From assembly GCA_027067015.1 (NCBI GenBank), contig JAMOMS010000204.1:1-8696 (forward strand): 8,696 nucleotides of DNA. The letters run 5' to 3'. This DNA is from Campylobacterales bacterium. GTDB taxonomy: Bacteria; Campylobacterota; Campylobacteria; Campylobacterales; Hydrogenimonadaceae. The notes under the pieces are model-generated. The model was not told where the DNA came from. It was given only the letters and a program-made list of their open reading frames with translations, and did no database searches. The stretch's first letter is position 1; each line of letters opens with the position of its first letter. The position numbers and the translations under genes are program-made. Positions 1-7,458 of this stretch are shown here, one piece after another.

Positions 1-663
1 TGGTTTGAGCAGAGTGCCGAGCCGGCCGGGAAGATCACCAAGTATACGGAGCTCTTCTACTATCCGCTGGGGCTGGCGGTGTTACTATTGCCGTTGGGGC
101 TCTTTTCGGTGGGGCGGGCCGGGAGAGTGGCGGCGGTGTTGTGGCTGATGTTGGCCGGCGGCGTGCCCGACGCGCGCGCGGGATTGCTCGATTTTTGGAC
201 AATACGTCAGGCCGAGGAGGCGTATCGACAGGGCGATTACCGCTTGAGCGCGAAGCTTTTTGAAGCGCTGGCCCAAAAGACTAACCGGGCGGAAGCGTGG
301 CTGAGCCTGGGAGACGCCTACTATAAGCTTGGGGCGTATGCCAAGGCGTGCGAGGCGTATGCCAGGGTCGTGACCACCGACACAAGGCTTGAGAGCGCCA
401 AGCTCTATAACCTGGGTAACTGTTACGCCAAACTGGGAAAGTGGGAGCGGTCTGCCCACTTTTATAGAAAGGTGCTTGCCCTATGGGATGACGCGGATGC
501 CCGTTACAACCTTGCTCTTGTCAAAAAACATTTGCCCCATGCCCTGGATAAAAAGGGGGGTAAAAAGGGCGTATCGGCGCATAAAAAAGTCTCCCAAAAT
601 GTGAGAAACCCCCAACCGGCCGAAAGCCCCTGGCTGATCGGGCGCTATGTGTTGCAAAAATAG
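1..663 (+). CDS. BatB-like membrane anchor fused to BatC-like TPR domain (5' partial)
   Basis: The frame is open from base 1 to the TAG at 661-663, giving 220 codons, so the start lies upstream. Codons 11-37 (KITKYTELFYYPL, then a hydrophobic run) resemble the C-terminal transmembrane anchor of BatB-type von Willebrand factor A proteins. A second hydrophobic stretch (codons 42-56) ends near ARA, like an uncleaved signal or second membrane helix. Codons 70-177 hold about three TPR repeats (AEEAYRQGDY, AWLSLGDAYYKLGAY, LYNLGNCYAKLGKW), as in BatC. The tail is Lys-rich. Bat (Bacteroides aerotolerance) proteins usually cluster with a MoxR ATPase and are linked to envelope stress or metalloprotein maturation; this role is inferred. 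A GTG at 79 could start a shorter ORF, but the upstream in-frame residues look like BatB, so a fusion is preferred. It converges on the next gene with a 2-nt gap. The VWA domain itself is not visible. Confidence 0.65.
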   Translation, partial: WFEQSAEPAGKITKYTELFYYPLGLAVLLLPLGLFSVGRAGRVAAVLWLMLAGGVPDARAGLLDFWTIRQAEEAYRQGDYRLSAKLFEALAQKTNRAEAWLSLGDAYYKLGAYAKACEAYARVVTTDTRLESAKLYNLGNCYAKLGKWERSAHFYRKVLALWDDADARYNLALVKKHLPHALDKKGGKKGVSAHKKVSQNVRNPQPAESPWLIGRYVLQK

Positions 664-665
664 TT

Positions 666-1376
666 TTAGTCGCAACAGTGCAGGAGGGAGCGTTGGGGAT
701 GTTTGTAGAACTTGTAGCCGTCGTAGATCATGGAAAAGCCGTAAAGTATCACGGCGACGGAGGCGACGGTTATCATGATGTTGCGCCACCGCCCTTTTTG
801 CATGACGGTGGTAAAAAAACCGAGTGAAAAGAGGGCGGGCAGGGTGCTCAAACCAAAAATAAACATGACCACGGCGCCCCAGAAGGGGCTCATGGTACTG
901 GCGGCGGTGACGGCGAAAAAGTAGACAAACCCGCAGGGCAAAAGGCCGTTGAGCATCCCCAGCAGGTAGAAGCTGAACAAAGAGCCCTCTTCCATCAGGG
1001 CCGAAAATGTCCGCCGATACCATGCAAAACGGCCGACGGAGCGCTCGATGAGGGTGAGAAAACGGAGTTTGCCCATCAGGGAGAGGCCGGTGAGGATCAT
1101 GACGAGGCCGGCGAGCGTAAAGAGCGCGGCGACGGTATAGCCGCTAAAGGTCGCCACACTGCCCAGGTATCCGAAGATGGCGCCCATGACGGTATAGGTG
1201 GTGATGCGCCCCAAAGAGTAGAGCAGGTGGGCGGCGGATTGGCGGAGCGTGTGCCACTTTGGATCGACCTTGGAGCCGGTGTAGGCCAGTACGATCCCCC
1301 CGCACATCCCGATGCAGTGGCCGAAGCTTCCCAAAAAGGCGATGGTGACGATGGAGAGAAAATTGATGGCTTCCAT
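666..1376 (-). CDS. TauE/SafE-like (DsbD_2-type) integral membrane protein, probable copper/cuproenzyme assembly role
   Basis: This is a 236-residue polytopic membrane protein with roughly six hydrophobic segments. Near the N-terminus it has GHCIGMCGG (residues 19-27, Cys21 and Cys25). A second conserved element, NGLLPCG (143-149, Cys148), sits in the middle. Both are hallmarks of the family annotated as sulfite exporter TauE/SafE or cytochrome c biogenesis transmembrane region (PF13386-like). In Proteobacteria these genes are often found near cbb3 oxidase and copper transport genes. Here it lies 2 nt downstream of a NosL-like copper protein and is surely co-transcribed with it. That favours copper or heme-copper enzyme maturation over sulfite export. 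The C-terminus ends in HCCD (233-236), a possible extra metal or thiol site. The ATG at 1374-1376 is preceded by a GGAG about 11 nt upstream, inside the end of the preceding gene. The family call is firm; the substrate is inferred. Confidence 0.85.
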   Translation of the reverse strand: MEAINFLSIVTIAFLGSFGHCIGMCGGIVLAYTGSKVDPKWHTLRQSAAHLLYSLGRITTYTVMGAIFGYLGSVATFSGYTVAALFTLAGLVMILTGLSLMGKLRFLTLIERSVGRFAWYRRTFSALMEEGSLFSFYLLGMLNGLLPCGFVYFFAVTAASTMSPFWGAVVMFIFGLSTLPALFSLGFFTTVMQKGRWRNIMITVASVAVILYGFSMIYDGYKFYKHPQRSLLHCCD

Positions 1377-1378
1377 GG

Positions 1379-1885
1379 TTATTTCCGCTCCATTTTTTGC
1401 TGAAGCGCTTTGGCGTAAGCCCGGTTGGTAAGGTTTTCGCCATTTAACATATGGTTGATAACGACATTCAGTCTAACCGTGTGTTTGGCCCGTTTTTGCA
1501 GGGCCGCAAAGCCGTAGCCCATGGGGGTTTGCGCCCATTGGGTATACCAGGCTTGTCGGCCGTTGATCCAGCGCCGGGTATCCAGGGTGTAGACCCAGAC
1601 CGTCGCGCTTTTTCTGAAGGGTTGGTTGCCAAGCCAGAGCGCCATGCAACCGATGTCGTCGAAAAACCAGGTTTTGCCGTTTTTTATAACCACTTCCGCT
1701 GAGAATTTTTGGGTTTGTATCGGCATTTTGCACTGAGCACACTGGTATTGGCCCGGTTGAAAGGGGATGACTGCCTGCCTGGTATTTCCGGTGGCGACGA
1801 CACGGGGATGTTTTGTGTGTGAAAGTGAAAAAAAGAGCGTGACCATGGCAAAAATGAGCAAAAGTGTCAAAGCGATTTTTTTCAT
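1379..1885 (-). CDS. NosL-like periplasmic copper-binding protein
   Basis: This is a 168-residue protein with an N-terminal hydrophobic segment (residues 4-20) that would act as a signal peptide or membrane anchor. The mature part shows the NosL pattern: CAQCKM (Cys49, Cys52, Met54), FFDDIGCM (75-81, Cys80 and Met81) and a late PMGYG (121-125). NosL is a copper(I)-binding accessory protein that helps supply copper to nitrous oxide reductase; homologues outside nos clusters are thought to serve other cuproenzymes. Most NosL proteins are lipoproteins with a lipobox Cys. None is seen here (the first Cys is 49), so anchoring is probably by the uncleaved N-terminal helix. It is the first gene of a minus-strand pair with the TauE-like protein. 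The ATG at 1883-1885 has only a poor ribosome binding site (CTTACCTTT upstream). No nosZ, nosD or cco gene is within the window. Confidence 0.83.
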   Translation of the reverse strand: MKKIALTLLLIFAMVTLFFSLSHTKHPRVVATGNTRQAVIPFQPGQYQCAQCKMPIQTQKFSAEVVIKNGKTWFFDDIGCMALWLGNQPFRKSATVWVYTLDTRRWINGRQAWYTQWAQTPMGYGFAALQKRAKHTVRLNVVINHMLNGENLTNRAYAKALQQKMERK

Positions 1886-2033
1886 AAAGGTAAGTGTAGC
1901 GTGGTGATGTTAAAGTTGTGTTAACGAAGAGAAAGGCACTGTAAGAAAAATATGAATTCATGTTGAAAAATATTTTAAGATAGATGTGTTAAAATAATTT
2001 TTTGAAATAGTATCATGCAAAAAGGAATGCTTA
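1886..2033. promoter_or_regulatory. Divergent intergenic region with promoters for the NosL operon and the secretion operon
   Basis: This 148-bp spacer separates divergent genes and is far more AT-rich than its flanks, especially at 1945-2020. Rightward -10 candidates are TAAGAT (1976-1981), TAAAAT (1990-1995) and TATCAT (2011-2016, with TTAAAA at 1989-1994 at 16-bp spacing). Leftward, a TACACT box lies close to the nosL-like start. None has a convincing -35, and the best one cannot be chosen by eye. AGGA at about 2023-2026, some 7 nt before the ATG at 2034, is a good ribosome binding site for the TolC-like gene. Confidence 0.45.
1909..1925. promoter_or_regulatory. Inverted repeat GTTAA-N7-TTAAC, possible operator
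   Basis: The 17-bp sequence GTTAAAGTTGTGTTAAC has 5-bp perfect arms around a 7-nt centre. It lies 24-40 bp upstream of the NosL-like start codon, where a repressor or activator could act on the leftward promoter. Arms this short in AT-rich DNA can occur by chance, and no regulator family is assigned. Confidence 0.2.
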
Positions 2034-3896
2034 ATGAAATATCGTTTAAGTGTCGCATATGTCGCATTGGTGTTGGCTACATCTTCAAACGCGCTGACGT
2101 TGCAAGAAGCGGTTTCTCACGTTATTGACACCAACCCGGTTGTTCAGGAGCGGTTGAAAAACTATAATGCCACCCGGGAGGATCTGACAATCGCCAAGAG
2201 CGATTGGCTCCCTAAACTGGACTATTACGGCAGTGCCGGGTATGAGTGGGGCGAAAGGGAGATAACCGGTTATCGTTGGCAGGATTATCCGCTTTTTGAA
2301 AACTCTTTGATTTTAACCCAAAACCTTTTTGACGGCTGGGGAACGACCCATCGGATCAAGACCCAGGAAGCGAGGGTGTTGGCGGCGGCTTATAAATATG
2401 TGGAAGTGGTGCATGATACGGCCTATCGCCTGGTGAACTACTATCTTGAGGTGGTTAAGAACCGTGAGTTGTTAAAAACGGCCGAAGAGAATATTCGGAT
2501 TAACGAGGATATTTACAATAAGGTCAAAAAACTATATGAAGGCGGTTTGACGACCAAATCGGAGATGGAAAAGGCGGCGGCATCGCTCTCTTTGGCGCGC
2601 TCAAATTATGTGGTGCAAAAGAACAATCTGCAAGATGCGTTGATGCAGTTTAAATACTATTACGGGGACGCGGTGAAGCCCGAAGAGCTTGAAGCTCCCT
2701 CCTTTGAGGTACCGGTACCGGCCGATTATCGCATCGGCCTTGATTTTGCTATGCAACACAACCCCTCTATCTGGGTGCAACGCTACAATATTCAGGTAGC
2801 CAAAGAGGATTATGCCCAGCGCAAGAGCAACTACTATCCCAAGTTTGATCTTCAGGCGCAGGGCGGATGGAACTACAATATCAACGGAGAGAGTTTCGGC
2901 CATGAAGATCTCTACCGTGTCGCCGGGGTGATGCGATATAACCTCTTTAACGGATTTGCCGACAAAGCGGCGGTACAGCAGGGAATTAGCAAAGTTCAGC
3001 AGGAGGTTGCCCTCAAGAGTGATCTGGAGCGTCAGACGCGGGAGGGGTATGATCTCTCCTGGGCCGCTTATACCCATTTGAAAGAGAAATTGAACTTTTT
3101 GAAAAATTATGAGGATCATGCCGCCAGTACACTGCGTCTGTATTCCAAAGAGTATGAGATGGGACGGCGCTCGTTGTTGGATCTGCTTTCGGCGCAAAAC
3201 GACCTTATTAACGCCAAGTCGCAGATTGTTTCAACCCTTTACGGCTATCTGTTTGCAAAATACCGGATTCTGGATGCCATGGGAACGATGGTACCGACGG
3301 TCGTGGGATCGGCGGATGGCTACTTTAAGCGTGTGGGTCTTGGGGGTGAGCAGATGGTTAAAAAAGACTCGCTCCCTCAAGAGGTTTTGGATGAGAATGA
3401 ACAATTTATTCATGAATTGAATCAAAAAGTTGCCGTTCAGCCCGTTTTGGCTTTTGAGGGTGAAACCGTCAAAGAGGGGGAACCGGTCTCTGTCGATACA
3501 CATATGCAGGAGATGCAAATGAGCGCTTTGGACAAGAGCGCTTCCGAAGAAAAAGTGACACGCGTTAGTCGCTCGGCGCAAGAGCTTTTAGCTGACGAAA
3601 CTTCGGTAAAGAGGGTTGAGACGGAGGGGCCGTATCGTCAGGTTGTGCAACTGCTTATGACCACCAAGCGTCATGCCAAAGCGGCGGAAGCGGTTGCGAG
3701 AAAGTGGCGTCGGCGCGGGTGGAACTGTTATGTCAAACCCTCCATTGACGGGGTTCACCTTTATGTACGGTGTCTGCCCAAAGCGGGCGATATGCGCGCG
3801 CTGAAAGAGGCGTTGAAAGAGGCGGGTGTGGACTATCTGGTAACGGATGAGAGCCTGGTAGATCTAAAAAACGCCGGCATAGAGTTGGCCGACTAA
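2034..3896 (+). CDS. TolC-family type I secretion outer membrane channel with C-terminal SPOR-like extension
   Basis: This 620-residue protein has a signal peptide (residues 1-20, likely cleaved after SNA). Two outer-membrane efflux (OEP) repeats follow, at about 24-210 and 225-415. They carry typical sequences such as LTLQEAVSHVIDTNP, LILTQNLFDGWGT and the second-repeat counterpart VMRYNLFNGFADKAA. TolC-like trimers form a beta-barrel plus an alpha-helical periplasmic tunnel and complete type I export channels. Typical family members are about 430-500 residues; here about 190 extra residues follow the OEP core. Residues 425-530 are a polar acidic linker. Residues 532 to about 610 (GPYRQVVQLLMT... 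with GVHLYVRC and a final VDYLV strand) look like a SPOR peptidoglycan-binding fold; this is inferred from the pattern and unverified. The ABC gene starts 4 nt downstream, so this is the first gene of the secretion operon. A good AGGA precedes the ATG. Confidence 0.9.
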   Translation: MKYRLSVAYVALVLATSSNALTLQEAVSHVIDTNPVVQERLKNYNATREDLTIAKSDWLPKLDYYGSAGYEWGEREITGYRWQDYPLFENSLILTQNLFDGWGTTHRIKTQEARVLAAAYKYVEVVHDTAYRLVNYYLEVVKNRELLKTAEENIRINEDIYNKVKKLYEGGLTTKSEMEKAAASLSLARSNYVVQKNNLQDALMQFKYYYGDAVKPEELEAPSFEVPVPADYRIGLDFAMQHNPSIWVQRYNIQVAKEDYAQRKSNYYPKFDLQAQGGWNYNINGESFGHEDLYRVAGVMRYNLFNGFADKAAVQQGISKVQQEVALKSDLERQTREGYDLSWAAYTHLKEKLNFLKNYEDHAASTLRLYSKEYEMGRRSLLDLLSAQNDLINAKSQIVSTLYGYLFAKYRILDAMGTMVPTVVGSADGYFKRVGLGGEQMVKKDSLPQEVLDENEQFIHELNQKVAVQPVLAFEGETVKEGEPVSVDTHMQEMQMSALDKSASEEKVTRVSRSAQELLADETSVKRVETEGPYRQVVQLLMTTKRHAKAAEAVARKWRRRGWNCYVKPSIDGVHLYVRCLPKAGDMRALKEALKEAGVDYLVTDESLVDLKNAGIELAD

Positions 3897-3900
3897 GCAG

Positions 3901-6042
3901 ATGAGTAACGGGCAATACAGTGACGCGTTATTAGAGGCGCTGGTTCTTTATACCAGGCTCTACCACAAACCCTATTCGGCCGAGGCGCTGATGCACGGCC
4001 TGCCGATAGAGGAGGATGACGCCCAGCCTTTCTATTCCAAAAGAGCCCGTGAACTCATGGAAAGAGCGGGGCAGAGGGCGGGCCTGAAAGTCGGGCTTGT
4101 CAAAAAAGGGTTAAAAGAGCTCTCTTCACTCTATCTGCCCATGATTTTACTGCTGAAAGGGCGCAAGGCCTGTATTCTGGAGCGCTTTTCCGAAGACGGC
4201 ACCCATGCTAAGATTATCTTGCCCGAAGCGGGTGAGAGTGAGACATGGGTGGCGTTGGAGGAACTGGAGAAGGAGTATCTTGGATACGGCTATTTGTTAA
4301 AACGTCTCTACCGGTACGTGGATCAGGATGAAAAGCGTCTCAGACCCGATTTCGGTCACTGGTTTTGGGGTACGATGCGTCATCTTTTCCCGGTTTATAG
4401 GGATGTGATTGTCGCGTCGGTTCTGGTGAATCTTTTTGTTTTGGCCACACCGCTTTTTACCCGTACCGTCTACAACCGCGTTATTCCCAATCAGGCGATT
4501 GAGACACTGTGGTATTTTGCCGTCGGGGTGGTGATGGTTTATGTATTGGATCTTTTTCTGAAATTTACCCGCACCTACTTTCTTGAAATGGCCGCGAGAA
4601 AGTCGGATGTGATTATGTCTTCGGTAATTTTTGAAAAGGTTCTGGATATGCGCTTGGAACACCGTCCCGCCTCCATCGGGTCGTTTGCCAGCAATTTGAA
4701 AGATTTTGACGCCATCCGCTCCTTTTTGACGTCAGCCACGTTAACCTCGCTTATTGATATTCCTTTTGCGGTTATTTTTCTGGTGGTGATCTGGTACCTT
4801 GGCGGTCCCATTGTTTTGGTTCCGCTTGTAACCATCTTGTTGATTTTGGGCTATGCCTGGTTGATTCGCAAACCGCTCTATAGAAAGATTGAGCAGACCC
4901 ATCAGGCGGCGGCGCAAAAGAACGGTATTTTGATTGAGGCTTTGCATAATCTTGAAACCATAAAAAGTCTCGGTGCGGCCAGTCGGATTCAGTGGCGATG
5001 GGAAGAGGCGGTGGGCGAAATGGCCCAAAAGAGTCTCAAAGCCCGTCTGATGACGGCCACCCTGCCGGTGATTACCTCTTTTTTGGTGCAGTTTAACACG
5101 GTGGCGGTGGTCGTGGCCGGTGTCTATTTGATTCAAAGCGGCCGAATGACCATGGGGGATCTGATCGCGGTGGTGATTTTGGTTTCGCGTACGGTGGCGC
5201 CGATGGGACAGGCGGCATCGTTGATTACCAACTACGAGGATGTCAAATCGGTTTACAAAGTCTTGGATGAGATTGTCAACCGCCCCGTGGAGAGGCCGTT
5301 GGCAAAATCGTTTGTGCAAACCCCTGGCTTTTCGGGCAAGATTGCGCTCAAAAACGTAACGTTTACCTATCCGGGAGAGGAACGTCCGGCGCTTAAAGAT
5401 GTCAGTTTGGCGATTCGACCGGGGGAGAAAGTGGGCATTATAGGCCGTATCGGTTCGGGTAAATCGACGCTGTTAAAATTGATGATGCATCTGTATGAGC
5501 CCCAGGAGGGGGCGATCTTGATGGATGATATTGATATTCGCCAGATTGATCCGGCCGATTTGCGCGCCCATATCGCCTATGTGGATCAACATGTGCGCTT
5601 TTTTCGGGGGACAATCAAAGAGAACCTGAAATTCGGCGACAGGTATGTAGATGACGAAACCATGATTGCCGCGGCCAAGGCGGCGGGTGTGCATACGTTT
5701 GTGCTTCAGCATCCCAAAGGGTATGAGTGGGTGATAGGTGAGCAGGGTGCCGGACTTTCGGGCGGGCAACGTCAGAGTGTGGCCATCGCCAGGGCGTTGA
5801 TACGCCAGGCGCCTATGGTTTTGATGGATGAGCCGACCAATGCGATGGATCAGCAGAGTGAAGCGGAGATCATTAAGACTTTCAAAGAGCTTTTTAAGGG
5901 GAAAACCGTACTGCTCTCTACCCAAAAATCGGCGCTTTTGGAGGTGGTGGACAGGGTGATTGTGATGCACGAGGGGCGAATTTTGCTGGACGGCCCCAAA
6001 GAAGAGGTACTCCAAAAGCTAAAAGGTCGCAAACGTGTTTAA
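3901..6042 (+). CDS. Type I secretion ABC transporter (permease/ATPase), LapB/RtxB-like
   Basis: This 713-residue inner membrane exporter subunit powers ATP-driven secretion through the HlyD and TolC partners. Residues 1-130 resemble the C39-peptidase-like domain of RTX/LapB transporters, but there is no catalytic Cys: the only Cys in the protein is Cys91, outside the expected site. It should therefore bind rather than cleave its substrate. The membrane domain spans about 160-440. The nucleotide-binding domain covers about 475-705, with Walker A GRIGSGKST (515-523), Q-loop Gln563, signature LSGGQRQ (619-625), Walker B MVLMDEP with Asp643 and Glu644, and a PTNAMD D-loop typical of LapB-type enzymes. 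The switch (H-loop) position reads STQKS, with Gln675 where His is usual. The gene starts 4 nt after the TolC-like stop with a weak ribosome binding site, suggesting translational coupling, and its end overlaps the HlyD-like gene. Confidence 0.95.
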   Translation: MSNGQYSDALLEALVLYTRLYHKPYSAEALMHGLPIEEDDAQPFYSKRARELMERAGQRAGLKVGLVKKGLKELSSLYLPMILLLKGRKACILERFSEDGTHAKIILPEAGESETWVALEELEKEYLGYGYLLKRLYRYVDQDEKRLRPDFGHWFWGTMRHLFPVYRDVIVASVLVNLFVLATPLFTRTVYNRVIPNQAIETLWYFAVGVVMVYVLDLFLKFTRTYFLEMAARKSDVIMSSVIFEKVLDMRLEHRPASIGSFASNLKDFDAIRSFLTSATLTSLIDIPFAVIFLVVIWYLGGPIVLVPLVTILLILGYAWLIRKPLYRKIEQTHQAAAQKNGILIEALHNLETIKSLGAASRIQWRWEEAVGEMAQKSLKARLMTATLPVITSFLVQFNTVAVVVAGVYLIQSGRMTMGDLIAVVILVSRTVAPMGQAASLITNYEDVKSVYKVLDEIVNRPVERPLAKSFVQTPGFSGKIALKNVTFTYPGEERPALKDVSLAIRPGEKVGIIGRIGSGKSTLLKLMMHLYEPQEGAILMDDIDIRQIDPADLRAHIAYVDQHVRFFRGTIKENLKFGDRYVDDETMIAAAKAAGVHTFVLQHPKGYEWVIGEQGAGLSGGQRQSVAIARALIRQAPMVLMDEPTNAMDQQSEAEIIKTFKELFKGKTVLLSTQKSALLEVVDRVIVMHEGRILLDGPKEEVLQKLKGRKRV

Positions 6043-7369
6043 AAAACGTGCCGTTGTAGATGAGAGAGAGCTGGAGTATCTAGAGAGCCTCAGTGCGGCG
6101 GTTTTGCACAAGCATCCACTGCGGTCCAGGGTGATGCTCTATTTTTGGCTGGCGGCGGTGTTGCTCTTTTTGGTGTGGGCTTCGGTGGCAAAGGTGGATG
6201 AGATTGTACGGGCCCAGGGGCGTATTGTCCCTTCGGGGGAGAACAAGGTTATTCAAAATCTTGAGGGCGGTATTGTCGAGGAGATTTTGGTCAGAGAGGG
6301 GCAGAGTGTTCGGCGCGGTGAGGTTTTATTGAAAATCAAAAATGTCAAATCCGCTTCCGATCTGGCCGGTTATGTCAGCCGGTATAACGAATTGCAGGCC
6401 AAGGCGGTAAGGTTGAGGGCGGAGTCGGAAAACAAAACGTTGCGCTTTGATGCGGCGTTTACCCGTGCCCATCCGGCTTTGGTGGCGAGAGAAAAACGGC
6501 TCTATGCCGCCAACCGCCGGCGCCTGGCGGCCAATGTGGCCGCGTTGGAAGAGCAGATGCGCCAAAAGCGAGAAGAGCTGAATGAGGCGCGGGGGCGCTT
6601 AAAAAACCTTAAACGCAGTTATGCCCTGATTGAAGAAGAGATCCGCATGAGTGAGCCGATGGTTAAAGAGGGGGTGAAATCACGGGTTGATTTTTTAAAG
6701 CTTCAACGTGATGCCAACGGCATCTTGACCGATATAGACGCGGTAAAAAGCTCCATTCCCCGTTATCGGGCCGCTATCAAAGAGATGAAAAACAAGATTG
6801 CGGAAGCCCGTTTGTCGTTTCGTTCCAAAGCCGGTAGCGAGTTAAACGACGTGATCGGTGAAATGGAGCGGGTGCGGGAGAAGATTAAAGCTTTTAAGGA
6901 TTCGGTCAATCGTACCTTGGTGCGTTCGCCGGTGGACGGGGTGATTAAACAGCTATATGTCAATACCATTGGCGGGGTGGTGCGTCCCGGTATGGATTTG
7001 GTAGAGATTGTGCCGGTGAATAAAACCCTCATTGCCGAAGTAAAGGTGCGGCCCAAAGATATTGCTTTTATCTACCCGGGGCAGGATGCGTTGGTGAAGT
7101 TGACGGCTTATGATTTTACCATTTACGGCGGCTTGAAGGGCAAAGTGATAGGGATTAGCCCCGATACGGTGACGGACAAGAAAGAAAGAACCTACTATAT
7201 TGTCCGGATCGAGACGCAGGAGGGTGGTTTGAAAGCGGACGGTAAAGTGTTAAAAGTGATTCCGGGGATGGTGGTTGGTGCCGATATCATTACAGGTAAG
7301 CGCACCATTTTGGATTATCTTATCCGACCCATATTGCATAGCAAAGACTATATTTTTACGGAGCGTTAA
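6035..7369 (+). CDS. HlyD-family type I secretion periplasmic adaptor (membrane fusion protein)
   Basis: This 444-residue adaptor links the inner-membrane ABC exporter to the outer-membrane channel. It has a short cytoplasmic N-terminus and one membrane helix (about 34-52). A first lipoyl half follows (64-100, with NLEGGIVEEILVREGQ, the classic HlyD signature), then a long charged coiled-coil hairpin (about 112-290). The second lipoyl half (VRSPVDGVIKQL, 297-308) and a beta-barrel domain follow. It ends IPGMVVGADIITGKR...YLIRPIL...FTER, the usual C-terminus of type I secretion adaptors. Length is normal for the family. The start is a GTG at 6035-6037 that overlaps the ABC gene by 8 nt, with AAGG upstream (AAAAGGTCGCAAAC). 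The overlap points to coupled translation and one operon. It has no Cys, as is common for exported periplasmic partners. Confidence 0.95.
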   Translation: MFKKRAVVDERELEYLESLSAAVLHKHPLRSRVMLYFWLAAVLLFLVWASVAKVDEIVRAQGRIVPSGENKVIQNLEGGIVEEILVREGQSVRRGEVLLKIKNVKSASDLAGYVSRYNELQAKAVRLRAESENKTLRFDAAFTRAHPALVAREKRLYAANRRRLAANVAALEEQMRQKREELNEARGRLKNLKRSYALIEEEIRMSEPMVKEGVKSRVDFLKLQRDANGILTDIDAVKSSIPRYRAAIKEMKNKIAEARLSFRSKAGSELNDVIGEMERVREKIKAFKDSVNRTLVRSPVDGVIKQLYVNTIGGVVRPGMDLVEIVPVNKTLIAEVKVRPKDIAFIYPGQDALVKLTAYDFTIYGGLKGKVIGISPDTVTDKKERTYYIVRIETQEGGLKADGKVLKVIPGMVVGADIITGKRTILDYLIRPILHSKDYIFTER

Positions 7370-7458
7370 ATGAATTTAAAAAGAACGTAGCTTTTGTAAA
7401 TGAATGGATGTAGGTGCTTGGTTTGAAGGTATAATAATATGGAAGAAAGGTGGATATC
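7370..7458 (+). promoter_or_regulatory. Probable own promoter and ribosome binding site for the adhesin gene
   Basis: The 89-bp spacer carries a perfect TATAAT at 7430-7435, with no clear -35 at 17-bp spacing. That is common for sigma-70 promoters of Campylobacterota. Transcription would begin near 7442, leaving a very short leader. AAGGTGG at 7448-7454 lies close upstream of the ATG at 7459 and is a good ribosome binding site. The spacer suggests the adhesin can be transcribed separately from the exporter genes. No convincing terminator precedes it, so readthrough from the exporter operon is also possible. Confidence 0.5.

Noticed and set aside
79..663. A separate TPR gene starting at GTG 79
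   Set aside because: The frame is open upstream to base 1 and the residues before the GTG match a BatB-type C-terminal anchor, so this start is probably internal.
481..1023. 180-codon minus-strand open frame
   Set aside because: It overlaps the well-supported TauE-like gene in another frame, is rich in Arg/His as shadow frames often are, and shows no family resemblance.
1451..1702. 83-codon plus-strand open frame
   Set aside because: It is antisense to the NosL-like gene, whose motifs are clear; no domain is recognisable.
2601..3197. 198-codon minus-strand open frame
   Set aside because: It is antisense to the TolC-like OEP core, with no ribosome binding context or recognisable motif.
5473..6015. 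180-codon minus-strand open frame
   Set aside because: It is antisense to the conserved nucleotide-binding domain of the ABC transporter; a shadow.
7379..7395. Possible terminator hairpin AAAAG-N7-CTTTT after the HlyD-like gene
   Set aside because: Only five mostly A-T pairs with a 7-nt loop and no following T-run; too weak for an intrinsic terminator.
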